A DNA stretch of 50,180 nt, taken from Lysinibacillus sp. FJAT-14745 (lineage in GTDB: Bacteria > Bacillota > Bacilli > Bacillales_A > Planococcaceae). The notes beneath the pieces were generated by a model that was not told where the DNA came from, ran no database searches, and worked only from the letters and a program-made list of their open reading frames with translations. Made by a program: the position numbers and the translations under genes. Location: assembly GCF_001275675.1 (NCBI RefSeq), contig NZ_LITM01000006.1, positions 19,567 to 69,746 on the forward strand, written 5' to 3'. This document shows, one piece after another, positions 15,662-22,768 of this stretch (its first letter is position 1; every line of letters starts with the position of its first letter).

Positions 15662-16789
15662 GAACAACCACTTGCACCATATTCTGTGTGTAACTTAGCA
15701 GCTGTGAACTTAGCACAGTTTGCAAATAAAGAAGATCAAACAATTGATTACGAAGCACTGCGTGAAACAGTTCGTGTTGGTGTTCGTATGCAAGATAACG
15801 TTATTGATGCTACACCATACTTCTTAGAAGAAAACCGTGTACAAGCTCTTGGAGAGCGTCGTGTTGGCTTGGGCGTAATGGGCTTAGCGGACTTACTTAT
15901 TTATTGTGAGAAAGAATATGGCTCAGAAGCGGGTAATGAGCTAGTTGATGAAATCTTTAAAACGATTGCTGAGACTGCGTATGAGGCGTCAACTGAGCTT
16001 GCAAAAGAACGCGGTAGCTTCCCATTCCTTGTAGGAGCAACAGAGGAAGAGACAGCACGTTTACGTAAAGCATTTACTGAAACAGGCTACATGCAAAAAA
16101 TGCCTGCGCACATTAAGGAACAAATTTTAGCAACAGGTATTCGTAACTCGCATTTATTGACAGTAGCCCCAACTGGTTCTACTGGTACGATGGTTGGCGT
16201 GGCAACTGGTCTTGAGCCATACTTCTCGTTCACATATTACCGTTCTGGTCGTCTAGGTAAATTCATCGAGGTAAAAGCAGAAATCGTTCATGAATATTTA
16301 GAACGTCATCCAGAAGTAAATGAGAATGACCTTCCTGAATGGTTCGTTACAGCGATGGAGTTAAAACCAGAGGCACACGCGGATGTGCAATGTATCATCC
16401 AAAAATGGATCGATTCATCCATTTCAAAAACTGTAAACGCACCAAAAGGTTATACAGTACAACAAGTTGAAAAAGTATATGAGCGCTTATATAAAGGCGG
16501 TGCTAAAGGTGGTACGGTCTATGTAGATGGTAGCCGTGACTCACAAGTACTGACACTAAAAGCTGAAGAAAATGATATGGATCAACTATCATTTGAAGAA
16601 GAATTAGTAGAAGAGCCAACAAAACGTCCTGTTGTATTAGTAGATACGATTCAAGCGTTAGAATCGACAACAGTTATCGGTTCGGATGTAGGGAATACTT
16701 GTCCAGTATGCCGTAAAGGAACTGTTGAAGAAATCGGCGGCTGTAATACATGTACAAACTGTGCTGCACAACTAAAATGTGGCCTATAA
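15662..16789 (+). CDS. nrdJ: NrdJ exon 3
   Basis: Encodes residues 481-855: EQPLAPYSVCNLAAVNLAQF (beginning with the active-site Glu481), ENRVQALGERRVGLGVMGLADLL, NSHLLTVAPTGSTGTMVG, and a C-terminal cysteine-rich tail with CPVCRKGTVEEIGGCNTCTNCAAQLKCG. The tail supplies the CxxC pairs that re-reduce the active site and probably bind zinc. The exon is in frame with exons 1 and 2. A terminator follows 8 bp downstream, so nrdJ is a one-gene transcript. Confidence 0.93.
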   Translation, partial: EQPLAPYSVCNLAAVNLAQFANKEDQTIDYEALRETVRVGVRMQDNVIDATPYFLEENRVQALGERRVGLGVMGLADLLIYCEKEYGSEAGNELVDEIFKTIAETAYEASTELAKERGSFPFLVGATEEETARLRKAFTETGYMQKMPAHIKEQILATGIRNSHLLTVAPTGSTGTMVGVATGLEPYFSFTYYRSGRLGKFIEVKAEIVHEYLERHPEVNENDLPEWFVTAMELKPEAHADVQCIIQKWIDSSISKTVNAPKGYTVQQVEKVYERLYKGGAKGGTVYVDGSRDSQVLTLKAEENDMDQLSFEEELVEEPTKRPVVLVDTIQALESTTVIGSDVGNTCPVCRKGTVEEIGGCNTCTNCAAQLKCGL

Positions 16790-16796
16790 AATAATG

Positions 16797-16830
16797 AAAA
16801 AGTGTCTATCTCGTGGTAGGCACTTTTTTA
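16797..16830 (+). terminator. Terminator of nrdJ
   Basis: AAAAAGTGTCTATC pairs with GGTAGGCACTTTTTT across TCGT (G-T wobbles), leading into T-rich sequence. Confidence 0.85.
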
Positions 16831-17192
16831 TTGTATGCTTTGTAAAAAAGATTGATCGTTTATCATAAAGATTGATTATTTGTAATAAAGTTTGATGAAA
16901 ATCACCTCTTTAGTTATTATTTGAGATGATTTTTTTATTGGGCATAAATGTTAAAAATGATGTTTATCTTGTGAAGAAATGTACATAAACTAACAGTTCA
17001 GGTTAGTTCCACAGTGTTGTTGAACTATACCTTATAAATAATAAGCTTTCTATGTAATAGTTTAAAAGAGATTGTAAGGTTTGTACTTAAAATAAGGGGA
17101 CAGATTAAATAAATTTCATAATATACCCTAAAATGATAAAATAAGAATATACATTCTATTTTGATTATATTGTCAATTTTAGGGGAGGGCAA
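16831..17192 (+). other. Gene-free AT-rich stretch with short repeats
   Basis: No gene. Holds three spaced copies of AAAG(A/T)TTGAT (near 16849, 16869 and 16889, about 20 bp apart), a weak hairpin (AAAATCacCTC ... GAGatGATTTTTT, about 16893-16937), the first copy of a 26-bp repeat (16969-16994), and the inverted repeat AACTAAC agttcag GTTAGTT at 16988-17008. Confidence 0.6.
16969..16994 (+). repeat. 26-bp direct repeat, copy 1
   Basis: Identical over 26 bases to 18758-18783; begins TTGTGAAGAAATGTACATAA and ends ACTAAC. Together the copies bracket the metallophosphoesterase gene and its neighbour. Confidence 0.9.
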
Positions 17193-18062
17193 ATGAAAGA
17201 TATGAAACATAAGATTGCTTTACTAGCAGATGTCCATGGGAATGCAAGTGCTTTAAAAGCAGTTATCGAAGATTCGATTAAAGAAGGTGTTACTGAATAT
17301 TGGTTTTTAGGGGATTTAATCATGCCTGGTCCTGGGGCAAATGATTTATTTGAAATATTAGATAGTATTAAAGTTGCTACTTATGTTAAAGGAAATTGGG
17401 AAGACTGCTTCCTTGACGTATTGAATAAAGAGATTGACTTTAATAATGCTTCTGATATCTATGTTTCTAGGTTAGTTCAGTATCAGTGTGAAAATTTGGA
17501 TGAAAACTATATTAATCTTATTAAGAATTTACCATTACACCTAACAAGACAAGTTAATAATCTATCAATCAGTATTAGCCATAATTTACAAAATAAAAAT
17601 TATGGAGGGGATTTATGGCCCACTAATAATCAGAAAAATTTTGATCAGTTATTTGAGCATGATTACGATATTGCGATTTATGCTCATACCCATCACCAAT
17701 TGTTACGCTATAGTAGCAATGATCAATTGATTATTAACCCAGGAACTATTGGACAGCCCTTTTACAAATGGGACAAGTTACATTCTGACCTACGTGCTCA
17801 GTATGCAATTCTTGAAATTGATGAGACGGGGATTGCTGAGGTGAGATTTAGAAAAATTTCCTATGATGTAGAAAAGGAATTAAACAACGCTATTAATAAT
17901 AAACTTCCTTATATTGACTTATATCGAGAAATGCTTGAGACAGGAAAAACTCATACCCATGATATTGAGTTATTACAAAAGGTCAATGATAAATTTAACT
18001 ATAAAGATGAGATAATAAATTTTTTTGAAAAAAAATATTGGGAATATAAAGGGATAAAGTGA
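17193..18062 (+). CDS. Calcineurin-like metallophosphoesterase
   Basis: A 289-residue protein with the dinuclear-metal phosphoesterase signature in order: DVHGN (residues ~11-15), FLGDLIMPGP, GNWE, an ISHN histidine, AHTHHQ, and NPGTIGQP. The N-terminal two thirds are typical of the YfcE/YsnB-like bacterial branch. The C-terminal ~70 residues (from about FRKISYDVEKE) are helical and not assigned. The substrate could be a phosphodiester or nucleotide; it cannot be told from sequence. GGGAGGG at 17182-17188 supports ATG 17193, with ATG 17202 as an alternative. It sits alone between copies of a 26-bp repeat. Confidence 0.85.
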   Translation: MKDMKHKIALLADVHGNASALKAVIEDSIKEGVTEYWFLGDLIMPGPGANDLFEILDSIKVATYVKGNWEDCFLDVLNKEIDFNNASDIYVSRLVQYQCENLDENYINLIKNLPLHLTRQVNNLSISISHNLQNKNYGGDLWPTNNQKNFDQLFEHDYDIAIYAHTHHQLLRYSSNDQLIINPGTIGQPFYKWDKLHSDLRAQYAILEIDETGIAEVRFRKISYDVEKELNNAINNKLPYIDLYREMLETGKTHTHDIELLQKVNDKFNYKDEIINFFEKKYWEYKGIK

Positions 18063-18069
18063 ACTTTTT

Positions 18070-18095
18070 CAACTAACGACAGATTAATTGAATAA
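18070..18095 (+). repeat. CTAACG intergenic motif, copy a
   Basis: AACTAACG, 11 bases, then GAATAAGA, just after the metallophosphoesterase stop codon. The same arrangement recurs at 19184 and, less well, at 20096. Confidence 0.5.
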
Positions 18096-18190
18096 GACAT
18101 GTACTTATGATCTTCGGATTAATATGCATAATAGCGAGAAGAAAGTTCTTGAGTGATTGTTGTTAAAACTATAATAAAGGAGAAATGTGC

Positions 18191-18544
18191 ATGGGAGTTT
18201 CTGTTTATTACACTTGTAGGAGAAACCATAACCTTACCAACAGTGAGGAGCAAGAGATAACGACCATCATCGATAAATACAATGCGGGTTTTGAAATGAA
18301 GGATATTGGAGAAACATTTTGTGTTTATGACTATGATCAGGATGAACCAACAGTGATCTTTACAGGTTCAACAAAGCTACCTTTTTCAGATGATTTTGAA
18401 GATACATTGCATGCGCTGTTTTATTGGTTGACCTGTTTGACGGATATTAAAAGAAGTATTTCTAAAGGGGATTGGCATGTACATCTAGACGATACCGATG
18501 CCATTTGGGATGAGGAAACGGGTTGGAAAATGCCTGAATATTAG
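18191..18544 (+). CDS. Small acidic protein of unknown function
   Basis: A 117-residue, soluble-looking, acidic protein (many Asp/Glu; segments DYDQDEPTVIFTGSTKLP and HVHLDDTDAIWDEETGW). I do not recognise the family. AAGGAG at 18177-18182 is 8 nt before the ATG at 18191, which is better placed than the in-frame ATG at 18185 (2 nt). It has its own leader and lies within the repeat-bounded segment 16969-18783. Confidence 0.7.
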   Translation: MGVSVYYTCRRNHNLTNSEEQEITTIIDKYNAGFEMKDIGETFCVYDYDQDEPTVIFTGSTKLPFSDDFEDTLHALFYWLTCLTDIKRSISKGDWHVHLDDTDAIWDEETGWKMPEY

Positions 18545-18757
18545 TACTAATATTTCTAAAAGAGTGATGGACGGATTTTATTTAAGTGCATGTGCGAGGC
18601 AAATCAAAAATGCGTCAATTACTCACTAAATTAAGAAGAGGAGGCATTCTCCTTTTTACTGTTTTCTTCAGACTGTCTGTTACTGAACTAACGGAGCAGT
18701 TCATTTTTTTAGAGTTGATTTTTCTGTTGGATATTTATGGTAAAGTTGATTTAAAGA

Positions 18758-18783
18758 TTGTGAAGAAATGTACATAAACTAAC
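18758..18783 (+). repeat. 26-bp direct repeat, copy 2
   Basis: Second exact copy of 16969-16994. It runs into AAACTA acgcc TAGTTT (18776-18792), a small inverted repeat analogous to the one attached to copy 1. Confidence 0.9.
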
Positions 18784-18841
18784 GCCTAGTTTGGTTTAAT
18801 TAAGAACTACAATAAATGCTGTAATATATGGAGGTATAGTT

Positions 18842-19126
18842 ATGTGGATAATATTAGGGATTATTGCAATAGTAGCAACTCTTATAAATCTTTATATGTA
18901 TATAGCAGGAAAGGATTATAAGCTTGCTATGGCGATAGGATTATCATTTACAGCATTAACACTTTGTTCAGAATACAGTCTTGTATCTAGGTGGGTAAAG
19001 ATGGAAGATTGGCCAGCTCTATTGGATGTAGTACCTAGTATGGAAAAGGCATTATGGTTTTTGACAATTGTTTCCATCATGCTAAATATAACACCTATAC
19101 TTTTAGAACTAAAAGGTAAGAGATAA
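18842..19126 (+). CDS. Small integral membrane protein
   Basis: A 94-residue protein with about three hydrophobic segments (residues ~2-22, 28-46 and 70-90) and a short charged tail KGKR. GGAGG lies 7 nt before the ATG. No family recognised; it stands alone between CTAACG motifs. Confidence 0.65.
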   Translation: MWIILGIIAIVATLINLYMYIAGKDYKLAMAIGLSFTALTLCSEYSLVSRWVKMEDWPALLDVVPSMEKALWFLTIVSIMLNITPILLELKGKR

Positions 19127-19183
19127 TTACTTATTGTCACATCATTTATATAATATGCAATTATTGTGTATGTCTGTTTGTAT

Positions 19184-19212
19184 AACTAACGGGCGCTTTC
19201 ACGGAATAAGAA
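19184..19212 (+). repeat. CTAACG intergenic motif, copy b
   Basis: AACTAACG, 12 bases, GAATAAGA, placed about 60 bp after the membrane-protein stop codon. Confidence 0.5.
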
Positions 19213-19303
19213 TTGCTCCCTTTTTGCTTTTAAGGGCATTTAATTAAAGAAGAATGGTATTATCAGTTCTTATGTAATCGTAAAACGAAGGAGCGAAGTC
19301 TGT

Positions 19304-19942
19304 TTGGAACAAAATAAAAAATTTAAAAATACTATTGAAACTGAAGAAGAATTACGTTCAATTATTGGATTTCCGAGTGAATTAGTAATAAGAAAGGTGA
19401 TTACAGATTTAGACCATCATTGTTATGATTTTATTTCTAAGTCACCTTTTTTAGTGATTTCAACTTCTGATAATTTAGGTTTCTGTGATGTTTCACCAAG
19501 AGGGGATATGCCTGGTTTTGTTCGTGTACTAGATAATAAGCATTTAATTATTCCAGAAAGACCAGGAAACAAAAGAATAGATTCTATGCGTAATATTTTA
19601 TTAAATCCGAAAGTGGGCCTTTTATTTTTTATTCCGGGATTAGGGGAAACACTCAGAGTTAACGGTAAGGCTTGTTTGGTAAAAGATGATGAACTACTTG
19701 AAAAGATGGCTGTTAAAGGACAAAAACCTATTGTAGGTATTGGAGTGGAAGTAGAGGAATGTTTCATACATTGTGCAAAAGCTTTTAAGAGGTCAAAATT
19801 ATGGGAAACGTCCTCTTGGGCTAATAAGGAAACATTACCATCTGCCGCTAAAATTTTATTTGAACACGCTAAGATTCCAAACTCTAGTGTTGATATAATT
19901 GCTGAAAGACTTCAGGAAAGTTATACAAAAAGACTTTATTGA
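19304..19942 (+). CDS. Pyridoxamine 5'-phosphate oxidase family protein (flavin-binding split barrel)
   Basis: A 212-residue protein with the split-barrel pattern of MSMEG_1061-like members: KSPFLVISTSDNLGFCDVSPRGD (residues ~44-67), IIPERPGNKRIDSMRNIL, VGLLFFIPG, GETLRVNGKA, and CFIHCAKAFKRSKLW. Such proteins bind FMN or F420 and act as reductases or oxidases of small molecules; the substrate is unknown. The TTG start is supported by AAGGAG at 19288-19293. A single-gene unit in the cassette-like region. Confidence 0.82.
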   Translation: MEQNKKFKNTIETEEELRSIIGFPSELVIRKVITDLDHHCYDFISKSPFLVISTSDNLGFCDVSPRGDMPGFVRVLDNKHLIIPERPGNKRIDSMRNILLNPKVGLLFFIPGLGETLRVNGKACLVKDDELLEKMAVKGQKPIVGIGVEVEECFIHCAKAFKRSKLWETSSWANKETLPSAAKILFEHAKIPNSSVDIIAERLQESYTKRLY

Positions 19943-20033
19943 AAAGGTGTTTTTCTTAATCAATGCTCAGCAATGATCTTCAGTAATCGGGCGCGATTGT
20001 TTAATAAACGTCACTGTTCTTCTTAAACTCCCA

Positions 20034-20062
20034 TGAAAGAACTTAATCATCTTTCATTTTCT
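20034..20062 (+). terminator. Possible terminator after the oxidase-family gene
   Basis: TGAAAGA pairs with TCTTTCA over nine bases and is followed by TTTT. Just downstream ATGTAGCGC pairs with GCGCTACAT (20066-20091), a second hairpin without a T run. Confidence 0.45.
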
Positions 20063-20095
20063 GTGATGTAGCGCTGGTTTTTGCGCTACATGGAT

Positions 20096-20120
20096 GGCTA
20101 ACGGCAGAATAATGGAATTA
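20096..20120 (+). repeat. CTAACG intergenic motif, copy c (divergent)
   Basis: GGCTAACGGCAGAATAATGG followed by AATTAAGA; it resembles the motifs at 18070 and 19184. Confidence 0.4.
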
Positions 20121-20360
20121 AGATAAAAATTGCTAAATTCAATTTTAGTATCGAGGAATTACGCTTTTTAGAATTAGAATTTCCCTAACATTGTAATTCC
20201 GCATTTTCCTAAACTACATCAAGTTGTATGTGTAAAATATCGCTAAAAAAAGTGCGAAATACCTCCTGAAGCAACCCGTCCTAGGTTAGAACGGGTTAGC
20301 TTTACTGAGATTATAAAATTAAATAGCTATATTGTCACTTTATATTACTTCATCTGGTGG

Positions 20361-20420
20361 CTAGGTTGTGTCTTTCTCCACCCATAAAACTGCATGACGT
20401 CTTTTGATCATATAAATCAT
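20361..20420 (-). CDS. Putative 19-residue peptide downstream of the YrzI-type gene
   Basis: A minus-strand ATG at 20420 with AAAGGTGGG seven bases upstream encodes a basic 19-residue peptide (MIYMIKRRHAVLWVEKDTT). It lies 37 bp after the YrzI-type stop codon, so the two could be co-transcribed. Such a short frame can arise by chance; the good ribosome binding site is the main support. Confidence 0.4.
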   Translation of the reverse strand: MIYMIKRRHAVLWVEKDTT

Positions 20421-20457
20421 CTCAATTCCCACCTTTCATGTTTTTTAATTAACAAAA

Positions 20458-20604
20458 TTAATATTGACGAATACGAATATAATTTTCTACTTTTCTTCGG
20501 TTCTCTTCAAAGATTTTTTTCGCATTTTCATTATGAAGTGCTTCCTCAAGAGAGTTCTCACGTTTTGTAATAGTTATCGTGAGAGCAAAAATGTTTAATA
20601 TCAT
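20458..20604 (-). CDS. YrzI-family small protein
   Basis: A minus-strand gene of 48 residues too short for usual gene lists. AAGGAGGTGATAATAA directly precedes the ATG, an almost perfect ribosome binding site. The product starts with a hydrophobic MILNIFALTITITKRE segment and continues as a charged helix (LEEALHNENAKKIFEENRRK), the arrangement of the Bacillus YrzI small-protein family. Function is not established; it is membrane-active by appearance. Two terminator hairpins lie directly upstream of it, suggesting transcript attenuation. Confidence 0.8.
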   Translation of the reverse strand: MILNIFALTITITKRENSLEEALHNENAKKIFEENRRKVENYIRIRQY

Positions 20605-20637
20605 TTATTATCACCTCCTTAAATTACCATGAAAAAT

Positions 20638-20668
20638 GAAAAAAACCGTAGAGAGACTCCCCTACGGT
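20638..20668 (-). terminator. Minus-strand hairpin with T run directly before the YrzI-type gene
   Basis: ACCGTAG (20645-20651) pairs with CTACGGT (20662-20668); on the minus strand the stem runs into TTTTTTT. Only about 18 bases separate it from the AAGGAGG of the YrzI-type gene, so it would act as an attenuator. Confidence 0.75.
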
Positions 20669-20679
20669 GAAAAAAGGCA

Positions 20680-20716
20680 CAAAAATACCGCAGGGGCACA
20701 CTTCTCCCTGCGGTAT
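20680..20716 (-). terminator. Minus-strand terminator after the 30-residue peptide
   Basis: ATACCGCAGGG and CCCTGCGGTAT form an 11-bp perfect stem followed on the minus strand by TTTTTG. Confidence 0.8.
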
Positions 20717-20742
20717 GGGTATGCTTAATTACAAAAAAAACC

Positions 20743-20835
20743 TTAAGCGATCCATTCCGATCTGGTCGAATGTGTGATTTTCATTTTTACTGAAGTTGTA
20801 ACTACCAATGACATCAATTTAACGATAACGATCAT
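20743..20835 (-). CDS. Putative 30-residue peptide
   Basis: A minus-strand ATG at 20835 follows AAGGAGG by about ten bases and lies behind a clear promoter (20875-20903). The product begins MIVIVKLMSLVVTTSVKMKI, again a hydrophobic start followed by a polar tail, like the YrzI-type peptide further along. Ends 27 bp before a strong terminator. Confidence 0.6.
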   Translation of the reverse strand: MIVIVKLMSLVVTTSVKMKITHSTRSEWIA

Positions 20836-20874
20836 TTCATTCGACCTCCTTAAGAATTTTTTGTTTACTTTGTA

Positions 20875-20903
20875 AGTATATCTATCTTTAAGTTGTTTGT
20901 AAA
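20875..20903 (-). promoter_or_regulatory. Sigma-A promoter of the small-peptide locus
   Basis: Minus-strand TTTACA (20898-20903), 17-bp spacer, TATACT (20875-20880): a good match to consensus, about 40 bp before the peptide start. Confidence 0.75.
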
Positions 20904-21154
20904 CATCTTTTACTAAGTTTTCCTTATTGTGTTAATGATTAGTAAAACTCTTTGCTGCTTTACATTGTTAGTTACCTGATTTTTTCGGAGGAGCAAATAG
21001 AAGGTATAGAAGACTTAAAGCCAAAAAACATAATTATTTTTAAGGCAGGGATTTCAGAAAAGGTTTAGAATAATTAAATTTAAGGACAATTTAAAGGAAA
21101 ACCTAAGGTTCATCACCATAACTTGGGGTTGACCATAAAAAATTCAATAAAAAT

Positions 21155-21200
21155 AAAAAAAGCTGTCATTTTGATCTTTATTCAAAACGACAGCTTTTTA
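21155..21200. terminator. Strong terminator hairpin
   Basis: AAAAAGCTGTCATTTTGA pairs with TCAAAACGACAGCTTTTT (one mismatch), with A/T runs on both sides. No complete gene precedes it, so it is probably the tail of a lost gene. Confidence 0.8.
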
Positions 21201-21337
21201 TTTACAATTAAATCAAGGATTTAGAGTGATTTATAATCAAAATTTATTCTAAACCAACATCAAAGCTTTTAGCTATGGCCAATCGTACAATCAAGTCAGA
21301 TCTGGTCAAACGACTTCGTACGAAAAGAGGCTCCAAA

Positions 21338-21406
21338 ATGGATAATAAAAGTTTCGCAAATACAACATGGAATTGTAAGTATCACATCCTATCTCACCAA
21401 CAGTGA
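21338..21406 (+). pseudogene. IS200-type transposase (TnpA) N-terminal remnant
   Basis: ATG 21338 encodes MDNKSFANTTWNCKYHI, the characteristic beginning of IS200 TnpA, and then stops after LSHQQ. The remaining ~130 residues, including the catalytic HxH and tyrosine, are absent. Short inverted segments upstream (CGTAC...GTACG near 21286-21322) may be leftover end hairpins. Confidence 0.65.
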
Positions 21407-21638
21407 ATTGAAACAATACCTTTGTTTATCCTAAAATGAATCATGTGTTTGTTGTTATGCCCATCCCTGAGGCCATAGATGCTCATCACAAAATTATTAA
21501 TATAATTAGTAACTAGATTAGCTAAACGAAAGAGTGCGTTACTTTAAGAAGCATGAGCTATATGTTAGTTCAATTAAAAGGCGATTTAAATAAGCAAGGT
21601 TCACGAAAAACATCAAACTTTTTATAACATTTGAGAAT

Positions 21639-21691
21639 AGAAAAAGCGTGTTTGGATCAATCTTTTTTTTCAAAACATGCTTTTTCTTTTT
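21639..21691. terminator. Terminator hairpin
   Basis: AGAAAAAGCGTGTTTGG pairs with CAAAACATGCTTTTTCT (few mismatches), followed by T-rich sequence; a 61-residue frame overlapping it is spurious. Confidence 0.65.
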
Positions 21692-21859
21692 GTTCGTTAA
21701 TCAATATTATAAGTAGCTATTTGATAAAACTTTGTTTCAAAGCAACACTTTTTTTATTGCTAAACCACTTATCCCATATAACCGACCAGTCGTCCAAAAT
21801 CCATTTACATAATTAGTTAAAAATTTTATAGTGAAGTCGAATGAAAGGACTGTGATGAT

Positions 21860-22300
21860 ATGAAGGTAGAAGTGTCGATTGACCCGGCATGCAAAGAGCC
21901 AAAAGTTATTATTCACACAGATAAGATGACCGATGAAATAGAGAATCTCATGCAGTGTATCACTTCCACTGAAATGAATACATTGTCGGCCCTATCACAA
22001 AAAGGTGTTGAATTTATTAACTGTGGGGACATTGTGCGCATTTATACGGAACAAAAGAAAGTTTTCGTTCAAACAATGGATGGTATTTACACTGTACGCT
22101 TTCGCTTGTATGAGCTTGAAGAAAAGCTAAATACACAGATGTTTGTACGTATTTCAAATGCTGAAATTGTCAATCGCAATATGATTATACATATGGACAT
22201 TAGTAAAACAGGAACAATCGGGGTTGAACTAAAAGGTGGAATTAAAACATACGCTTCAAGGCGCTATGTTACAAAAATTAAGAAGCAATTAGGGTTATGA
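21860..22300 (+). CDS. LytTR DNA-binding domain protein
   Basis: A 146-residue regulator whose C-terminal ~100 residues form a LytTR domain (INCGDIVRIYTEQKKVFVQT, YELEEKLNTQMFVRISNAEIVN, TYASRRYVTKIKKQLGL). There is no receiver domain, so it is not a response regulator; the N-terminal ~45 residues are family-specific. Stand-alone LytTR proteins next to DUF3021 membrane proteins and ABC exporters form a recurrent Firmicutes cassette, in which the DUF3021 protein is thought to restrain the regulator. First gene of a four-gene operon; the next start follows the TGA at once. Confidence 0.9.
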   Translation: MKVEVSIDPACKEPKVIIHTDKMTDEIENLMQCITSTEMNTLSALSQKGVEFINCGDIVRIYTEQKKVFVQTMDGIYTVRFRLYELEEKLNTQMFVRISNAEIVNRNMIIHMDISKTGTIGVELKGGIKTYASRRYVTKIKKQLGL

Positions 22301-22301
22301 G

Positions 22302-22763
22302 GTGAAAAACGTGCGAAAAGAATTATTAATTCGAATTATTGGTGGGTTTGTCATTGGTGCTGTACTTGGGCAAGTAGTGCAATTCTTTGTATCAATGGGG
22401 ATAGCGCAAGGAAGTTACGCTTGGGTAGTTCCCGAATTCCGAGCACTATTTACAAATGGAATAATCGCAATTATTACTCAAGTTTTGTTGACTGGTTTGA
22501 TTGGGATAACTTTCGCTTTAGCAGCACTATTTTTTGAAATGGCTAGATGGGGGATGCTGAAGCAGTATATTGTGCACTTTTTTGTAACGGCAATTATTTG
22601 GATACCGATTGTGATGATTTTATGGATGCCGAAAACGGTGGCTAATGTTTGTTCCTTATTAGCAAGTTTCTTAGGAACATATGTCATAACATGGCTATTT
22701 CAATATAAGCTTTCTAAACGTGATATTGAAAAAATAAATGCAATGTTAACAAAAGAGAGGTGA
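22302..22763 (+). CDS. DUF3021 membrane protein (LytTR partner)
   Basis: A 153-residue protein with four predicted membrane helices (residues ~11-31, 45-75, 84-104 and 110-130) and a short basic C-terminal helix, the usual DUF3021 plan. It is probably the membrane sensor or inhibitor of the LytTR protein before it. GTG 22302 is one base after the upstream stop; GTG 22311, six bases after GAGGTG, is an equally possible start. Overlaps or abuts the ABC ATPase gene, consistent with one transcript. Confidence 0.85.
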   Translation: MKNVRKELLIRIIGGFVIGAVLGQVVQFFVSMGIAQGSYAWVVPEFRALFTNGIIAIITQVLLTGLIGITFALAALFFEMARWGMLKQYIVHFFVTAIIWIPIVMILWMPKTVANVCSLLASFLGTYVITWLFQYKLSKRDIEKINAMLTKER

Positions 22764-22768
22764 GGCTC

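Larger units (their letters stand above)
20904..21859 (+). other. Gene-poor stretch with decayed mobile sequence and terminators
   Basis: No intact gene. Contains a T-run terminator at 21155-21200, an IS200 transposase fragment at 21338-21406, a second terminator at 21639-21691, and short uninterpretable frames. One of them (21436-21516, starting MNHVFVVMPIPEAIDAHH) has no ribosome binding site. The promoter for the LytTR operon should lie in the last ~150 bp, but none stands out. Confidence 0.6.

Noticed and set aside
18586-18777. 63-residue ORF between the acidic protein and the membrane protein
   Set aside because: GTG start without a ribosome binding site, and it ends inside the 26-bp repeat; more likely intergenic.
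16969-20120. Integron with attC sites
   Set aside because: No integrase gene, and the CTAACG motifs do not form the paired GTTRRRY/RYYYAAC structure of a normal attC site. Kept only as a cassette-like pattern.
21631-21816. 61-residue plus-strand ORF
   Set aside because: Covers a terminator hairpin and T run; composition is that of AT-rich noncoding DNA.
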